This document shows, one piece after another, positions 36,703 to 46,119 of a DNA stretch of 64,000 bases (within the stretch, counting starts at the first letter, position 1; each line of letters opens with the position of its first letter). The notes beneath the pieces are model-generated. The model was not told the origin of the DNA and made no database searches. It saw nothing but the letters and a program-made list of their open reading frames with translations. Where the stretch lies: contig JAHBXV010000005.1 in the NCBI GenBank assembly GCA_019636285.1, forward strand, positions 140,218 through 204,217. Direction: 5' to 3'. The translations under genes were made by a program, and so were the position numbers. The stretch comes from Planctomycetaceae bacterium. Its GTDB lineage: Bacteria > Planctomycetota > Planctomycetia > Planctomycetales > Planctomycetaceae.

Positions 36703-37607
36703 CAACCCGCCGATCGTCGCGGCATTCTCCATCAACGAGCAACGCGCGGGTTCCCGAGCAGAGGAACCCATGTCGCGTTTCGTGGCTCATCCACTTTCCG
36801 GCCCTCCAGTCATCCACTGCTAATCCCACCGATCGCTCCACTTACCTCGGCAATCGACCCGCTGCAACAATCGCCGAGGGAAGCGGAAGCCTCTTCCTTC
36901 CCCACCACTTTCCGACTATCAGTGACTGCCTGAACACGTCTTCAGCCGGAATGCCTGTTCTTTTTAGCAGTTCGAGTACCGAAGTGGCGCTTCAGCACGG
37001 CCTAACGTAATATCCATTTCATCAGACATAGCAGACCGCGACGCGCTTTGCCGCGCGAGATTGCTTGCCCGGCATCCAACCGGCACATCGCACGCTCGAC
37101 AAGCGGATGACCCAGCTCTCACTAGCCAATCCTCCCAATCGTTACGCGCGCTCCTCGCTATCGCGCGAACGCCGCGGCTATCCGAGAAAACAGGCCCGAA
37201 AACTTCGCAGGCAGACTACGACGGCCTGTTATTGCACGGCTCCGGCGCGTTGGACACTTCGAAGCCGTTGATTTCATCGTCAGTTTTTCGCACCGCCGCG
37301 CGTCCCCTCAAAACTCATCTAGCAGCATGGCGACACGGCTCAGTTGGTCAATCCTTTAAGAATTAGCTGGTCGGTGCGTAGAAATACCATGGAATGGTAA
37401 TTAGAATCCCTACACCGTTTGGGGGCGATCAAGCTGGAGGTCCAATTCCAACTTGGCCAGGTCGTCCTTGGTCGACTGGCAACGCAAGACGTTTCGCGTT
37501 GCCTCGTGGCGGCCCTTGCCTCGTTGACCAGACTTAATGTTGGCACGGAGCGTTCCTACACGCCCGGCCAAGTTCGATTGAATGAAAAACTGAACAAGGA
37601 GCGATCG
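36703..37607. other. 905-bp intergenic region, lower GC
   Basis: No supported gene lies here on either strand; the frames present are short, arginine/serine-rich and without family resemblance. GC content is lower than in the flanks. The right end carries the leader of the next gene, with AAGGAG at 37596-37601. TTGGCACGGAGCG near 37542 vaguely resembles a sigma-54 -24 element, but the -12 part (TTCCT) and spacing are poor, so it is not annotated. The length suggests a decayed gene or an RNA. Confidence 0.4.
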
Positions 37608-38027
37608 ATGGCGAAGAAGGCGTTTGTTGCGGGAGAAACCAACAAGTCCCAGGCAATTCGCGATGCCATTCAGGCCATCGGCGGAAGCGCCGACAACGAT
37701 GCCGTGAAGACGCACATTGCCGAAAACTGGAATGGCTTCGGCTGGAGCTCGAATCCGGCTGCCGACATTGCCGCCGCCCGTAAGGCATTGGCTAAGGCCG
37801 ATGGCCAGCCGGTGAAGCGCGGCCGCCGCAAGGGCGCCAAGATTCGCAAGAAAGTCGCCGTCCGTAAGGGCGCCGTCGCGTCGGCTCCCAGCCAGAGCCC
37901 GTTGATCCTCGCCCTCCAGTTCCTCGCCAGCACGCCGGACGCCGATGCCGTGCTCAAGAAGGCCAAGATGCTCGTCAGCGCGGTCGGTTCGCCGACCAAG
38001 GCCATCGACGTCGTCAAAGCCCTGTAA
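37608..38027 (+). CDS. Small basic protein with winged-helix-like N-terminus
   Basis: 139 residues from the ATG at 37608 (AAGGAG 6 bases upstream). The frame runs in from further left, but only this start has a ribosome site. Residues 10-60 (ETNKSQAIRDAIQAIGGSAD, then VKTHIAENWNGFGWSS) resemble the short helix-turn-helix-like domain seen in planctomycete and other small basic proteins. Residues 68-85 are a lysine/arginine-rich patch (VKRGRRKGAKIRKKVAVRKG) like a histone tail, and the C-terminus is helical. A nucleoid-associated or DNA-binding role is inferred. A strong rho-independent terminator follows the stop. Confidence 0.82.
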   Translation: MAKKAFVAGETNKSQAIRDAIQAIGGSADNDAVKTHIAENWNGFGWSSNPAADIAAARKALAKADGQPVKRGRRKGAKIRKKVAVRKGAVASAPSQSPLILALQFLASTPDADAVLKKAKMLVSAVGSPTKAIDVVKAL

Positions 38028-38055
38028 CAACCGCGCGGTTGCTGACACGAGCAGG

Positions 38056-38091
38056 AAGGGATGGCAGGATGATTCCAGCCATCCCTTTTTT
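38056..38091 (+). terminator. Rho-independent terminator
   Basis: AAGGGATGGC (38056-38065) pairs perfectly with GCCATCCCTT (38078-38087) around a 12-base loop, and the stem runs into TTTTTT (38086-38091). It ends transcription of the small basic protein gene, whose stop is 29 bases upstream, just before the convergent HisA/HisF-like gene. Confidence 0.9.
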
Positions 38092-38093
38092 CG

Positions 38094-38822
38094 TCATTGA
38101 GCAGCACGATTTCCGAGGGGCAGGTCTTCGGGCAGAATTCGCCCGTCGTGTAGCGCCGACGCAACAAGAACCGCGGCAGCCCCCGCTCTCGCGAGACGGC
38201 CAAGGTCTTCCATTCCGCGAATGCCCCCTCCCGCGATGAGCGGCGGCATCTCCCGCTCGCGGCTCAATTCATGTAACAACGCATCGGTCGATCCCCCCGT
38301 CCCGGTTCCCACATCGCCCAGATCGAGCAGCAGCACGCCATCGACGTGAGGCGCTGCCTCGCTCGCGATTTCGCGCGAGGACGATTTTTTCCAAATCGCT
38401 CCCTCGGCGATTCGTGGAACGCCCCCTTTCAGGTCGAGCGAGAAAATGAGTTCGACATCAGGGATCTCCGCGCGCAGTCGCGGCAATTCTCCGGGATCGA
38501 TCCACGTCTCCAGGCCAATCACGATTCCCGTCACGCCCGCATCCCGTAACCGCAGACAATCGACAGGTCGTCGAACTCCCGCATCAATCCACACTTTTAC
38601 GCCAAGGTTCGCTATCCGCCGGTATAAGCCGAAGGCCGGGCGCTGATGCAAGATGGCATCCAGGTCCGCCACGTAAAGTCGCGAAGACCGGTAGGCATCG
38701 ACCAGCGCGCCCGCGACCTCGGCCGGATCGATCGAACGGGTCCAGCGCGTTTTCAAATCGTCATAGCAACCGCGCTCCCCCGCGATGCCTCGCACGGCTC
38801 GTCGTTCAAGGACGTCGATCAC
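38094..38822 (-). CDS. HisA/HisF-related TIM-barrel protein
   Basis: 242 residues from a GTG at 38822 with GGAGG 8 bases upstream. The sequence follows HisA/HisF along its length (IDVLERRAVRG at the start, YVADLDAIL, VWIDAGVRRP, PPLIAGGGIRGMEDLGRLA and GAAAVLVASALHDG) but is divergent from true HisA. It fits the hisA/hisF family protein group (TIGR00734-type), which occurs in archaea and in methylotrophic or planctomycete genomes with genes for methanopterin/methanofuran-linked one-carbon transfer. A role in C1 cofactor synthesis is therefore inferred from family distribution. No other his or C1 gene is in the window. Confidence 0.82.
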   Translation of the reverse strand: MIDVLERRAVRGIAGERGCYDDLKTRWTRSIDPAEVAGALVDAYRSSRLYVADLDAILHQRPAFGLYRRIANLGVKVWIDAGVRRPVDCLRLRDAGVTGIVIGLETWIDPGELPRLRAEIPDVELIFSLDLKGGVPRIAEGAIWKKSSSREIASEAAPHVDGVLLLDLGDVGTGTGGSTDALLHELSREREMPPLIAGGGIRGMEDLGRLARAGAAAVLVASALHDGRILPEDLPLGNRAAQ

Positions 38823-39024
38823 CGGTACAACCTCCGGTATCCGCCCGGCTGTGATTTCTGATGGCGTGATGGCGATTGTCCTTCAAATGCTGATCGTCGA
38901 TGACGCGAGACCGCGAGTTCCGCACTGTCGCCGGATTTCGACCGACAGCGTATCATCCGCAGAGAAAGGGAGCCCGTGATCGAGCCCCTTCCCCAGGAAT
39001 GTCATTGCTCCACGAGGTCTCGCC

Positions 39025-39504
39025 ATGTCCTCCCTGTCGCACTTCGGCCCCGATGGCTCCAGCCGCATGGTGGACGTTTCGGAAAAGCCCATCACGCGCC
39101 GCCTGGCCCGAGCCGAGTCATTCGTGACGATGGCTCCCGAGACATTGTCGCTGATTCTCGATCGCCGCGTGGCGAAGGGAGACGTGCTGGAAGTCGCCCG
39201 GCTGGCCGGCATTCTGGCCGCCAAGCAAACCGGCAACTTGATTCCGCTGTGTCATCCCCTGGGGATCGATGCCGTCGAGCTCGTCCTGGAGCCTGTCGAC
39301 GACCAGCGAGTGAGAATCGAAGCCACGGTCACGGTCCACGGCCGCACCGGCGTCGAAATGGAAGCTCTCACCGCCGTCTCGGTCGCCGCCTTGACCGTCT
39401 ACGACATGTGCAAAGCCGTCGATCGCGCGATGACCATCGGCCCCACCCGCCTGCTGGAGAAGCAGGGAGGTCGCAGCGGGCATTATGTCGCGGAACTTGA
39501 GTGA
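39025..39504 (+). CDS. moaC: Cyclic pyranopterin monophosphate synthase
   Basis: 159 residues, normal for MoaC, which with MoaA converts GTP to cyclic pyranopterin monophosphate in molybdenum cofactor synthesis. Family features are all present: the [19 protein letters not shown] start, [40 protein letters not shown] and MCKAVDRAM, and the closing [12 protein letters not shown]. Substrate-binding lysine, histidine and aspartate positions are intact. It stands alone here, without other moa/moe genes. GAGG lies upstream of the ATG. Confidence 0.95.
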   Translation: MSSLSHFGPDGSSRMVDVSEKPITRRLARAESFVTMAPETLSLILDRRVAKGDVLEVARLAGILAAKQTGNLIPLCHPLGIDAVELVLEPVDDQRVRIEATVTVHGRTGVEMEALTAVSVAALTVYDMCKAVDRAMTIGPTRLLEKQGGRSGHYVAELE

Positions 39505-39606
39505 ATAACCGTCTGGTGAATAATTCGCGCCCCGGGAAATCATCTCGCTCAACGCGGCACGTGGAAGAAGGCATCGGCAGTTGCTGTCCTGGATAGGACA
39601 TCGCCT

Positions 39607-41565
39607 CTACCTCTCTGGCCTCGCAACATCCGATTGTCGAATGGTCCAGTCGTGACTGGCCGAGTAGAGGGACTTCCCATCGCGGGAGAAAGTCACGCGA
39701 TTCACGCCGAACTTGTGACCCGTGATGGGCCGCGGCGCTTTCTCAAGAGTGTGGTGCCATAGATAAAGCGTGTTCTCGATCGGTTGTTCCCAGTGCGGAG
39801 CGCGGATTCCAAACGCGAGCGTTTTACCCTCTGGCGAGAACGCCAAAGTAATCACCTCCCACGGCGGGGATGAGAATGACAGCTGTTCGACCAAGGACTC
39901 CGCACTCAACCGAAAGACATCCCCTTTGTTTGTGCCAACCGCGATGTGCTCCTTGGAAGCAGCCAGGCAGTGCAAGGGGCTGTCAGCCACCCGCCGATCC
40001 ACGACCTGCGCGCCGGTCTGATGATTGACAAGGAGGACGCGCCCATCGCTTCCGGCCATGGCAAGGTGGTCGCTACCGGGCACGAATGCCAGTCCGTATA
40101 CTTGGCGAGGCGTGGTCGGCTCCCAAGTCCGCTCTGTCTGGCCAGTCTCGAGATTGATCATCACAACAGTACCTGCCTCATCGCCGACAGCCAGCAAGCC
40201 ACCCTCCGGCGAAAACGCGGCCTTGATGATTCGTTTCGGCGTGGGTTGCAACTCAGCAGACTGACCTCGACCGAGATCGAGTAATAGCAGGCCAGGCCGG
40301 TTCTCGAACCCGCACGCCATCAGTCCAGTTTGCGGATGGATCGAGGCGGTATCCGCCCATAGTCCCTCGAGATATATCCAGCCTTTCCGTTTTCCAGTTG
40401 CCGAGTCGTGAAAGCGAATGCCATAACCCCAATTGACACTCACCAACAGATCGGCTTCGCCCACGGTTTGCAGGGCCATGACCGAATGGGTGTGCCCTAG
40501 AAATTGCCGTCGCTGGCTTCCCGCCATCATTTCCGGAGTGATACGTTCTCGAAACTTGTCAAGATTGATTTCCGTCTCTTCCCAGCTCTTGCGCCGCAAG
40601 ACAGGGCCAATCTTTGCCATGATTTCGTAAACGACATCCAGATCTTCCACCATGAAGGCCAATTGGGCTTCATCGTTCCAATGTTCGCGAGAATCGGGAT
40701 AGATTCGTTCCAGGTCACGAAACCCGCGACGGATGCGCGGCCAGTCAAACGCATGCGTATCGAGAAGATATGATTTGACCATCTCTTTGGCTGCGATGAC
40801 CGCTGTCGTGTATTGCAGATCGCCGCAATCGTCCTGGGTTCGGTCGGCCACTTCTTTGGCGAAACGCTCCAACTCACCCGGTTCGCCAAACCAACGGGGG
40901 AGCAGACAGATCGCCATCCCATGCACCAGCTCCATGTCGCGCGGGTCGTGTCGGAGTCCCTCATACACCAGCTCCAGATCCGTTTTTTCGCCCAGTCCTT
41001 TCGCAATCTCCATGCGCAGGCGGCGGTAGACAGCGTCCACGGGAAGTTTCAGGCTGTCGATGCGGTCCAATGCCGCTGATGCCTTCTCGCAACGTTCCTG
41101 AAACAGATCGAGTTGCTGTTGCGGTGTTTCGATCGCTATCCGACCTCCGCGTGCCTGAAACGAATACTTTTGCCAGACGTGCGCCTCCACGAGCAAGGCA
41201 TTCACGGAATCGGGTCGGTCAGTTTTCCATGCGTCGATCAGTCGAAACGCGTTGTCATACTCCTCATCGCTCATGTCGCCGAGATTCGGTGTCAATGGGC
41301 ACCATGCAAATCGCCAAAGTTTGCCCCGTCCGTTGGGGTATTTCGCCAGTTGCGAGCGCAGGTCATCGGCGATCTCGTCCAACTGCTTGAATTCGCGTCT
41401 CTGAAACAGATCTCGCCAAAGCTTGCGATCTCGGGCCAACAGCTCGTCAAAAGTTGCCGATTTCGCTTGATCGGCCGCCACGCCGTCTCTCACGATGCAG
41501 GGTTGCAAGCAGGTCCAGAGGACCACGAATACCGTTCTCGACGCGAGACTCCCGCATCCCATCAT
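39607..41565 (-). CDS. Exported protein with helical and WD40 domains
   Basis: 652 residues from ATG 41565, which has GGAAG about 8 bases upstream (a longer start exists at 41586). A signal peptide (SLASRTVFVVLWTCLQP) is followed by about 320 helical residues of TPR/DUF4034-like character, with RGKLWRFAWCPLTP and ARGGRIAIETPQQQ. The C-terminal 300 residues form a WD40 propeller: GHTHSVMALQTVGEADLLVS, KAAFSPEGGLLAVGDEAG and GHKFGVNRVTFSRDGKSLYS. It is probably a scaffold; no enzyme motif is seen. The region ahead of it, 41587-41883, holds a telomere-like G-rich repeat and a micro-ORF. Confidence 0.85.
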   Translation of the reverse strand: MMGCGSLASRTVFVVLWTCLQPCIVRDGVAADQAKSATFDELLARDRKLWRDLFQRREFKQLDEIADDLRSQLAKYPNGRGKLWRFAWCPLTPNLGDMSDEEYDNAFRLIDAWKTDRPDSVNALLVEAHVWQKYSFQARGGRIAIETPQQQLDLFQERCEKASAALDRIDSLKLPVDAVYRRLRMEIAKGLGEKTDLELVYEGLRHDPRDMELVHGMAICLLPRWFGEPGELERFAKEVADRTQDDCGDLQYTTAVIAAKEMVKSYLLDTHAFDWPRIRRGFRDLERIYPDSREHWNDEAQLAFMVEDLDVVYEIMAKIGPVLRRKSWEETEINLDKFRERITPEMMAGSQRRQFLGHTHSVMALQTVGEADLLVSVNWGYGIRFHDSATGKRKGWIYLEGLWADTASIHPQTGLMACGFENRPGLLLLDLGRGQSAELQPTPKRIIKAAFSPEGGLLAVGDEAGTVVMINLETGQTERTWEPTTPRQVYGLAFVPGSDHLAMAGSDGRVLLVNHQTGAQVVDRRVADSPLHCLAASKEHIAVGTNKGDVFRLSAESLVEQLSFSSPPWEVITLAFSPEGKTLAFGIRAPHWEQPIENTLYLWHHTLEKAPRPITGHKFGVNRVTFSRDGKSLYSASHDWTIRQSDVARPER

Positions 41566-41706
41566 AGTTTTTCTTCCATAACACATGACAAGATCACTCC
41601 TAAATCGGAGTCTAAGTAGCCGGGCACTTTAGCTGCGAGTCTACAATCGGCCGCGCTGGTCCGCGAAGGTTGTGTCCTGCCTCGATTGAGAATGGACTCT
41701 GAGTCT

Positions 41707-41722
41707 GGTTGGGTTGGGTTGG
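41707..41722 (+). repeat. G-tract repeat GGTTGGGTTGGGTTGG
   Basis: Four G-tracts separated by TT lie in the roughly 300-base gap between two minus-strand propeller genes. The arrangement can form a two-tier G-quadruplex on the plus strand. Confidence 0.6.
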
Positions 41723-41745
41723 TACATCCTGACTGGAGAGATTCC

Positions 41746-41793
41746 ATGAGTCTTACCCGTCGTCGTTTTCCCCCGGAGCAAAACGCCCCGTAG
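41746..41793 (+). other. Micro-ORF with a good ribosome-binding site
   Basis: ATG at 41746 is preceded by GGAGAG at 41735-41740 with 5-base spacing, and the frame (MSLTRRRFPPEQNAP) ends at 41793. It is antisense to the flanking genes. The start resembles the beginning of a Tat-exported protein (RRR), so it may be the remnant of a lost gene. It could also be chance. Confidence 0.3.
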
Positions 41794-41883
41794 GCTGAGT
41801 TCGCCAAGGGCGTAACCCAGGCTTCCGGGGGGCAATGCGAAACGTGCGGGGTGACGCCTGATGGCGGACCTAGCCCGTGAGAT

Positions 41884-42888
41884 TCACTTCGACGAAACGA
41901 AATACAGCGTCTTTCCATCTGCAGTCCAGCCATTCCCGCCGTTGTGGCGGTCCGTTGGTTGGCCGGGAAACAGCTCTCGCCCTTCAGGGCTTACCTTCCA
42001 CAATTGACCGGGCTTTCCGGGAGCTGCTTTTGAGGGAAGTACGAGGAACGAGTCGTCTTTCGACCAGCCGATATCCGGATTGAAGTCGCTCCCGGCGCCA
42101 TACACCTGCAAGTCGGGATCGCCCTTCTCGGCAGAGACCGTGGCCACCTCGGCCTCCTTTTGGCCGCGCGGCACTCCCAGAAACGCCACGCGGCGCGAAT
42201 CGGGCGACCACTTCGGGTTGTGGTAAATGTGGGAAAACGGCGAGGGAGACTCGTCGAACACCAGATGCCGCTCGTTCGTTGCCAGGTCGACAATCATCAA
42301 GTCGCCGCGAACAACATAGGCCAATCGCTTTCCATCAGGCGACCAGGTAATGGCCCAGCCTTCTTCGTCAATCCGGGCTTCTTTGGTCCCATCGATCGTG
42401 CCGACAAACACACCGCGATCCTCCCCGTTTCGCCCATACCGCGAATAAGCGATCCATTTGCCATCCGCGGACCAGGACGGCATCGCCCCCAATCCAAGAT
42501 CGACAATCGCCCCCGTCTTGAGATGGATCAGCACGATGTGCGCGTCGGTCAGATCTTCATCATGCGTCCAGCCATCGACGCCCACCCACTCTCCATCCGG
42601 AGAGACTTCCGGCGAATTGATGATGGGGTAGTGCGGGACCGTCGCGATCTTTCTCCAATTCGAGCCGTCCGCGTCGATCGCGTTGAGCACCATGTGCGGC
42701 CCCACGGCGCGCGGAATCGGTTCTACGTCGGGGATCGTAATCGAGGTCGCGCCATCATCGACGAAAGTTTCAGCCGTAACGTCCGATCGCGGGAGAGCGC
42801 TGGACTCGTCGGCGACGACAAATTCGACCGGTCCCTGGGTAACCAGAAGGATGGTCATGCACAGCGATCGTCTGACGGAAGTGACCAT
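41884..42888 (-). CDS. TolB-like beta-propeller (WD40-like PD40) protein, exported
   Basis: 334 residues from ATG 42888 (GGAG upstream; longer start at 42921). After a leader (LCMTILLVTQGPVEFVVA) it has repeated PD40 blades: INSPEVSPDGEWVGVDGW, MPSWSADGKWIAYSRYG, AITWSPDGKRLAYVVRGD, NPKWSPDSRRVAFLGVP and GNGWTADGKTLYFVSS. Such propellers bind proteins or peptides in the periplasm. No peptidase or other domain is attached. It is divergent from the DUF1549/DUF1553 gene starting at 43061, and the 172-base gap should hold both promoters. Confidence 0.9.
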   Translation of the reverse strand: MVTSVRRSLCMTILLVTQGPVEFVVADESSALPRSDVTAETFVDDGATSITIPDVEPIPRAVGPHMVLNAIDADGSNWRKIATVPHYPIINSPEVSPDGEWVGVDGWTHDEDLTDAHIVLIHLKTGAIVDLGLGAMPSWSADGKWIAYSRYGRNGEDRGVFVGTIDGTKEARIDEEGWAITWSPDGKRLAYVVRGDLMIVDLATNERHLVFDESPSPFSHIYHNPKWSPDSRRVAFLGVPRGQKEAEVATVSAEKGDPDLQVYGAGSDFNPDIGWSKDDSFLVLPSKAAPGKPGQLWKVSPEGRELFPGQPTDRHNGGNGWTADGKTLYFVSSK

Positions 42889-43060
42889 GGAAGCGCGTCT
42901 CCGTGAACGAGGGACTCTCATTCTCTGAACAGGAGACTCCCACTATGCCCCAACACGACACGAAATCAACTAGAATCTCATCAGGAATCGAGGCCACCCG
43001 ATCGCCACGTCCGGTTCCCTCGTTTCCTCTGGCACTCACCACACGCATCGACCATGATAA

Positions 43061-46000
43061 ATGCTTTCAAGCGACGTGTACCGAACAGCGGGTTCAACAT
43101 CAGTGATCGTCTCCCTCCCAAATCGCGCGAGAGTCAGTCTCCTCGCCGCGGCGATCTGCGCTCTGTTCGGCTCCACCGCCATTGCGGACGATGATCTCTT
43201 TCGCGACCGCGTCGCACCGCTGCTCGAACGGCGGTGTCTGAGCTGTCACAATGCCCGGGATGCGAAAGGGGATCTTTCCCTCACCACCGCGGCCGGGCTG
43301 ATGGAAGCCGGCTATGTCGTGGCCGGCGATCCGGCGGGGAGTCATTTGCTGGATGTCGTCACTCCGGTCGATGGCCGGGCCAGCATGCCCAAAGACGGAG
43401 ATCCCCTCACCGCCGACGAGATCGACCTGCTGCGGCAATGGATCGCCAAAGGGGCCGCCTGGCCAGCCGACAAACGGTTGGAACTTCCCTCGGTCTCGAG
43501 TCGCGACTGGTGGTCGCTCAAGCCGCTGCCTTCGCAGTTATCGACCATCCCGGAAGACACGCATCCGGTCGATCATTTCCTCAACGCCGAATTAGCCCGG
43601 CGCGGATTGACGGCATTGCCCGCAGCCGATGCGATCACCCGGTTGCGTCGCCTCACTTATGACCTGACGGGCCTGCCCCCCACGCTCACCGAAATTGATA
43701 CCTTCGTCGCTGCCGACAAGGCTGACCCCGCGCGGGCCTGGGAAGAACTGGTCGATCGTCTGCTTGCCTCGCCCACATTTGGCGAGAAGTGGGGCCAGCA
43801 CTGGCTCGATGTGGCCCGCTACGCCGAGACGCACGGTTACGACAAAGATAAGCTTCGCCCGAATGCGTGGCCCTATCGCGACTATGTCATTCGCAGTTTA
43901 AACGATGACAAACCCTACAATCGCTTTGTGCAGGAGCAAGTCGCCGGAGACGCTCTCTTTCCTGGCGACCCGGATGGTGTCCTGGGGCTGGGATTTCTCG
44001 CCGCCGGTCCCTGGGACTTCATCGGCCATGTGGAAGTCGGCGAACAGAAGCTTGATGGCCGCCTCGCCAAGCATCTCGATCGCGACGAAATGGTCTCCGC
44101 CGTCTTTAACGTCTTTCTCAGCACGACGGTCCAGTGCGCGCAGTGTCATCATCACAAGTTCGACCCCATCCGCATGGAAGACTATTACCGCCTGCACGCC
44201 GTCCTCGCGGCAGTCGATCGGGCCGATCGTGTTTATGCGGGACTTTCCGGTGAACAGGAGCAGCGTCGCCTCGAACTTGTCGAAGCGATTCGCCTGTTAG
44301 AAATCGAAGAGGGCAAACTCAAAAAGCAGCAGCAGGATCGCATCGCGGCCAAGACCGGTCCGCTCGATCGTCGTCTCGATGAACTCATGCGGCAGCACGC
44401 CGCCCCGCTCCGGCCAGAGTATGGCTATCACAGCGCCATCAGTCCCACGCAGGACGTCGCCAAGTGGGTTCAACTGGATTTGGGCAAAGCGCGGCCGATC
44501 CAGGAAGTCCGCCTGCATCCCTGTTTCGACCACTTCAATAACATCGGTGCGGGGTTCGGTTTCCCTGTCCGTTATCGCATCGAAGGTTCGAACGATCCGC
44601 AGTTCGCGCAGAACGTCGTCCTCCTTAACGACGCCAGCAGCTCTGATCAACCCAATCCCGGCACCGAAGCTCAATCGTTCGCCGTTACGGCTCCGCCGCT
44701 GCGCTATCTGCGCATCACAGCCACTCGATTAGCTCCCCGGCAGAACGATTACATCTTCGCCCTCGCTGAAATCGAGGCGATCGGCGGCGAGGATGGCGGC
44801 AATGTCGCATCAGGAAACGCGATCACCTCGCTCGATTCGATCGAAGCCCACCCCCGCTGGAGCCGCAAAAATCTGACGGACGGCATTTATCACCAGGAAC
44901 TGTCCGACGCCGCAGCGATGGCTGAGTATCGCTCATTAAGCCGGCAGCGGGCGGCCGTTGTCGCGGAACTTCAGTCGCCGGAACTCGAACAGCAACTCCA
45001 GTCGCTCGGTCAGCGACTCACCGCAGCTCGTGCCGAATTCAGCCAGCTTCCTGCCGGGAAGCTCATCTATGCCGCGACGACCAGCTTTCAGCGATCCGGC
45101 AACTTTGTCGCCACGGACGGTCGCTCCCGCGAGATCCACCTTTTGAATCGCGGCGACCTCAAGTCGCCCGGCGACGTCATGTTTCCCGGCACTCCGCCAC
45201 TTTGGGAGACGGCAGCAGCGTCGACCACGCAGAAGAGTCTTTCAGACCTTGAAGCCCGCGCCACGCTCGCATGCTATCTGACCGATCACGATAACCCGCT
45301 TGTCTGGCGGTCGATCGTCAATCGCGTCTGGAGCTGGACGTTCGGCCACGGCCTGGTCGAGACGCCCAACGACTTCGGCCGCATGGGGCAGACTCCCAGT
45401 CATCCGGAGCTGCTCGATCATCTGGCCGTTCGCCTGCGCGACGACCCCCGGCAATCGCTCAAATCGCTCATTCGGCTGCTCGTCACCAGCGAGGCTTATC
45501 AACGGTCCGCCGCGCACCATGCCTACAATGCCGCGATCGACGCTAACAACACTTATCGCTGGCGGGCCGATCGCCGACGTCTCTCGGCGGAGGAGTTCCG
45601 CGATTCATTGCTGGCGATCAGCGGCAGGCTTCGCCTTGAAGATCGCAGCGGTCCCAGTTTCCAGGATTTTGTCATCGAGAAGCCAGAGCACTCTCCCCAT
45701 TACGAATATGGCCTCTTCGATCCTGCCAATCCGTCTGCTCATCGCCGGACGATCTATCGCTTCGTGGTTCGCTCGCAGCCGCAGCCGTTCCTGACCACGC
45801 TTGACTGTGCCGACCCCTCGATCAGTGTCCCTCGCCGCGATGAATCAACGACCGCGCTGCAGGCGCTCGCGCAGTGGAACAATCGCCTCGTCGAAGTCAT
45901 GGTCCGCGAGTTTTCCAACCAGGTTCGCGAAGAAGGCGACCCGATCGGAACCGCCTGGCGACTGGCGACCGGCCGTGCTCCTTCCGACGATGACCGTCGC

Positions 46001-46087
46001 GCGCTGGTCGATTACAGCGCGCGTCACGGTCTTGAAAATGCCTGCCGTGTGATTCTGAATCTCAACGAGTTTGTGTACATCGACTGA
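43061..46087 (+). CDS. DUF1549/DUF1553 cytochrome protein with discoidin-like domain
   Basis: 1008 residues. A leader (SLLAAAICALFGSTAIA) precedes a planctomycete cytochrome C domain with CLSCH at residues 59-63 and MPKDGDPLTADEIDLLRQW. DUF1549 follows with a second heme-like motif, VQCAQCHHHKFDP, near residue 365. A coil and a discoidin (F5/8 type C)-like domain lie at about 450-575 (KWVQLDLGKARPIQEVRLHP, then LRYLRITATRL), an insertion that suggests carbohydrate binding. DUF1553 completes the protein (PLVWRSIVNRVWSWTFGHGL). The DUF1501 gene begins 32 bases downstream, so the two form an operon. Confidence 0.93.
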   Translation: MLSSDVYRTAGSTSVIVSLPNRARVSLLAAAICALFGSTAIADDDLFRDRVAPLLERRCLSCHNARDAKGDLSLTTAAGLMEAGYVVAGDPAGSHLLDVVTPVDGRASMPKDGDPLTADEIDLLRQWIAKGAAWPADKRLELPSVSSRDWWSLKPLPSQLSTIPEDTHPVDHFLNAELARRGLTALPAADAITRLRRLTYDLTGLPPTLTEIDTFVAADKADPARAWEELVDRLLASPTFGEKWGQHWLDVARYAETHGYDKDKLRPNAWPYRDYVIRSLNDDKPYNRFVQEQVAGDALFPGDPDGVLGLGFLAAGPWDFIGHVEVGEQKLDGRLAKHLDRDEMVSAVFNVFLSTTVQCAQCHHHKFDPIRMEDYYRLHAVLAAVDRADRVYAGLSGEQEQRRLELVEAIRLLEIEEGKLKKQQQDRIAAKTGPLDRRLDELMRQHAAPLRPEYGYHSAISPTQDVAKWVQLDLGKARPIQEVRLHPCFDHFNNIGAGFGFPVRYRIEGSNDPQFAQNVVLLNDASSSDQPNPGTEAQSFAVTAPPLRYLRITATRLAPRQNDYIFALAEIEAIGGEDGGNVASGNAITSLDSIEAHPRWSRKNLTDGIYHQELSDAAAMAEYRSLSRQRAAVVAELQSPELEQQLQSLGQRLTAARAEFSQLPAGKLIYAATTSFQRSGNFVATDGRSREIHLLNRGDLKSPGDVMFPGTPPLWETAAASTTQKSLSDLEARATLACYLTDHDNPLVWRSIVNRVWSWTFGHGLVETPNDFGRMGQTPSHPELLDHLAVRLRDDPRQSLKSLIRLLVTSEAYQRSAAHHAYNAAIDANNTYRWRADRRRLSAEEFRDSLLAISGRLRLEDRSGPSFQDFVIEKPEHSPHYEYGLFDPANPSAHRRTIYRFVVRSQPQPFLTTLDCADPSISVPRRDESTTALQALAQWNNRLVEVMVREFSNQVREEGDPIGTAWRLATGRAPSDDDRRALVDYSARHGLENACRVILNLNEFVYID

Positions 46088-46119
46088 CGCCGCAGTCGGC
46101 TTGTTGGAACAATCGACTT

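Noticed and set aside
37540..37560. Sigma-54-like promoter (TTGGCACGGAGCG...)
   Set aside because: The -24 half fits but the -12 half (TTCCT) and spacing do not match TTGCW at the required distance.
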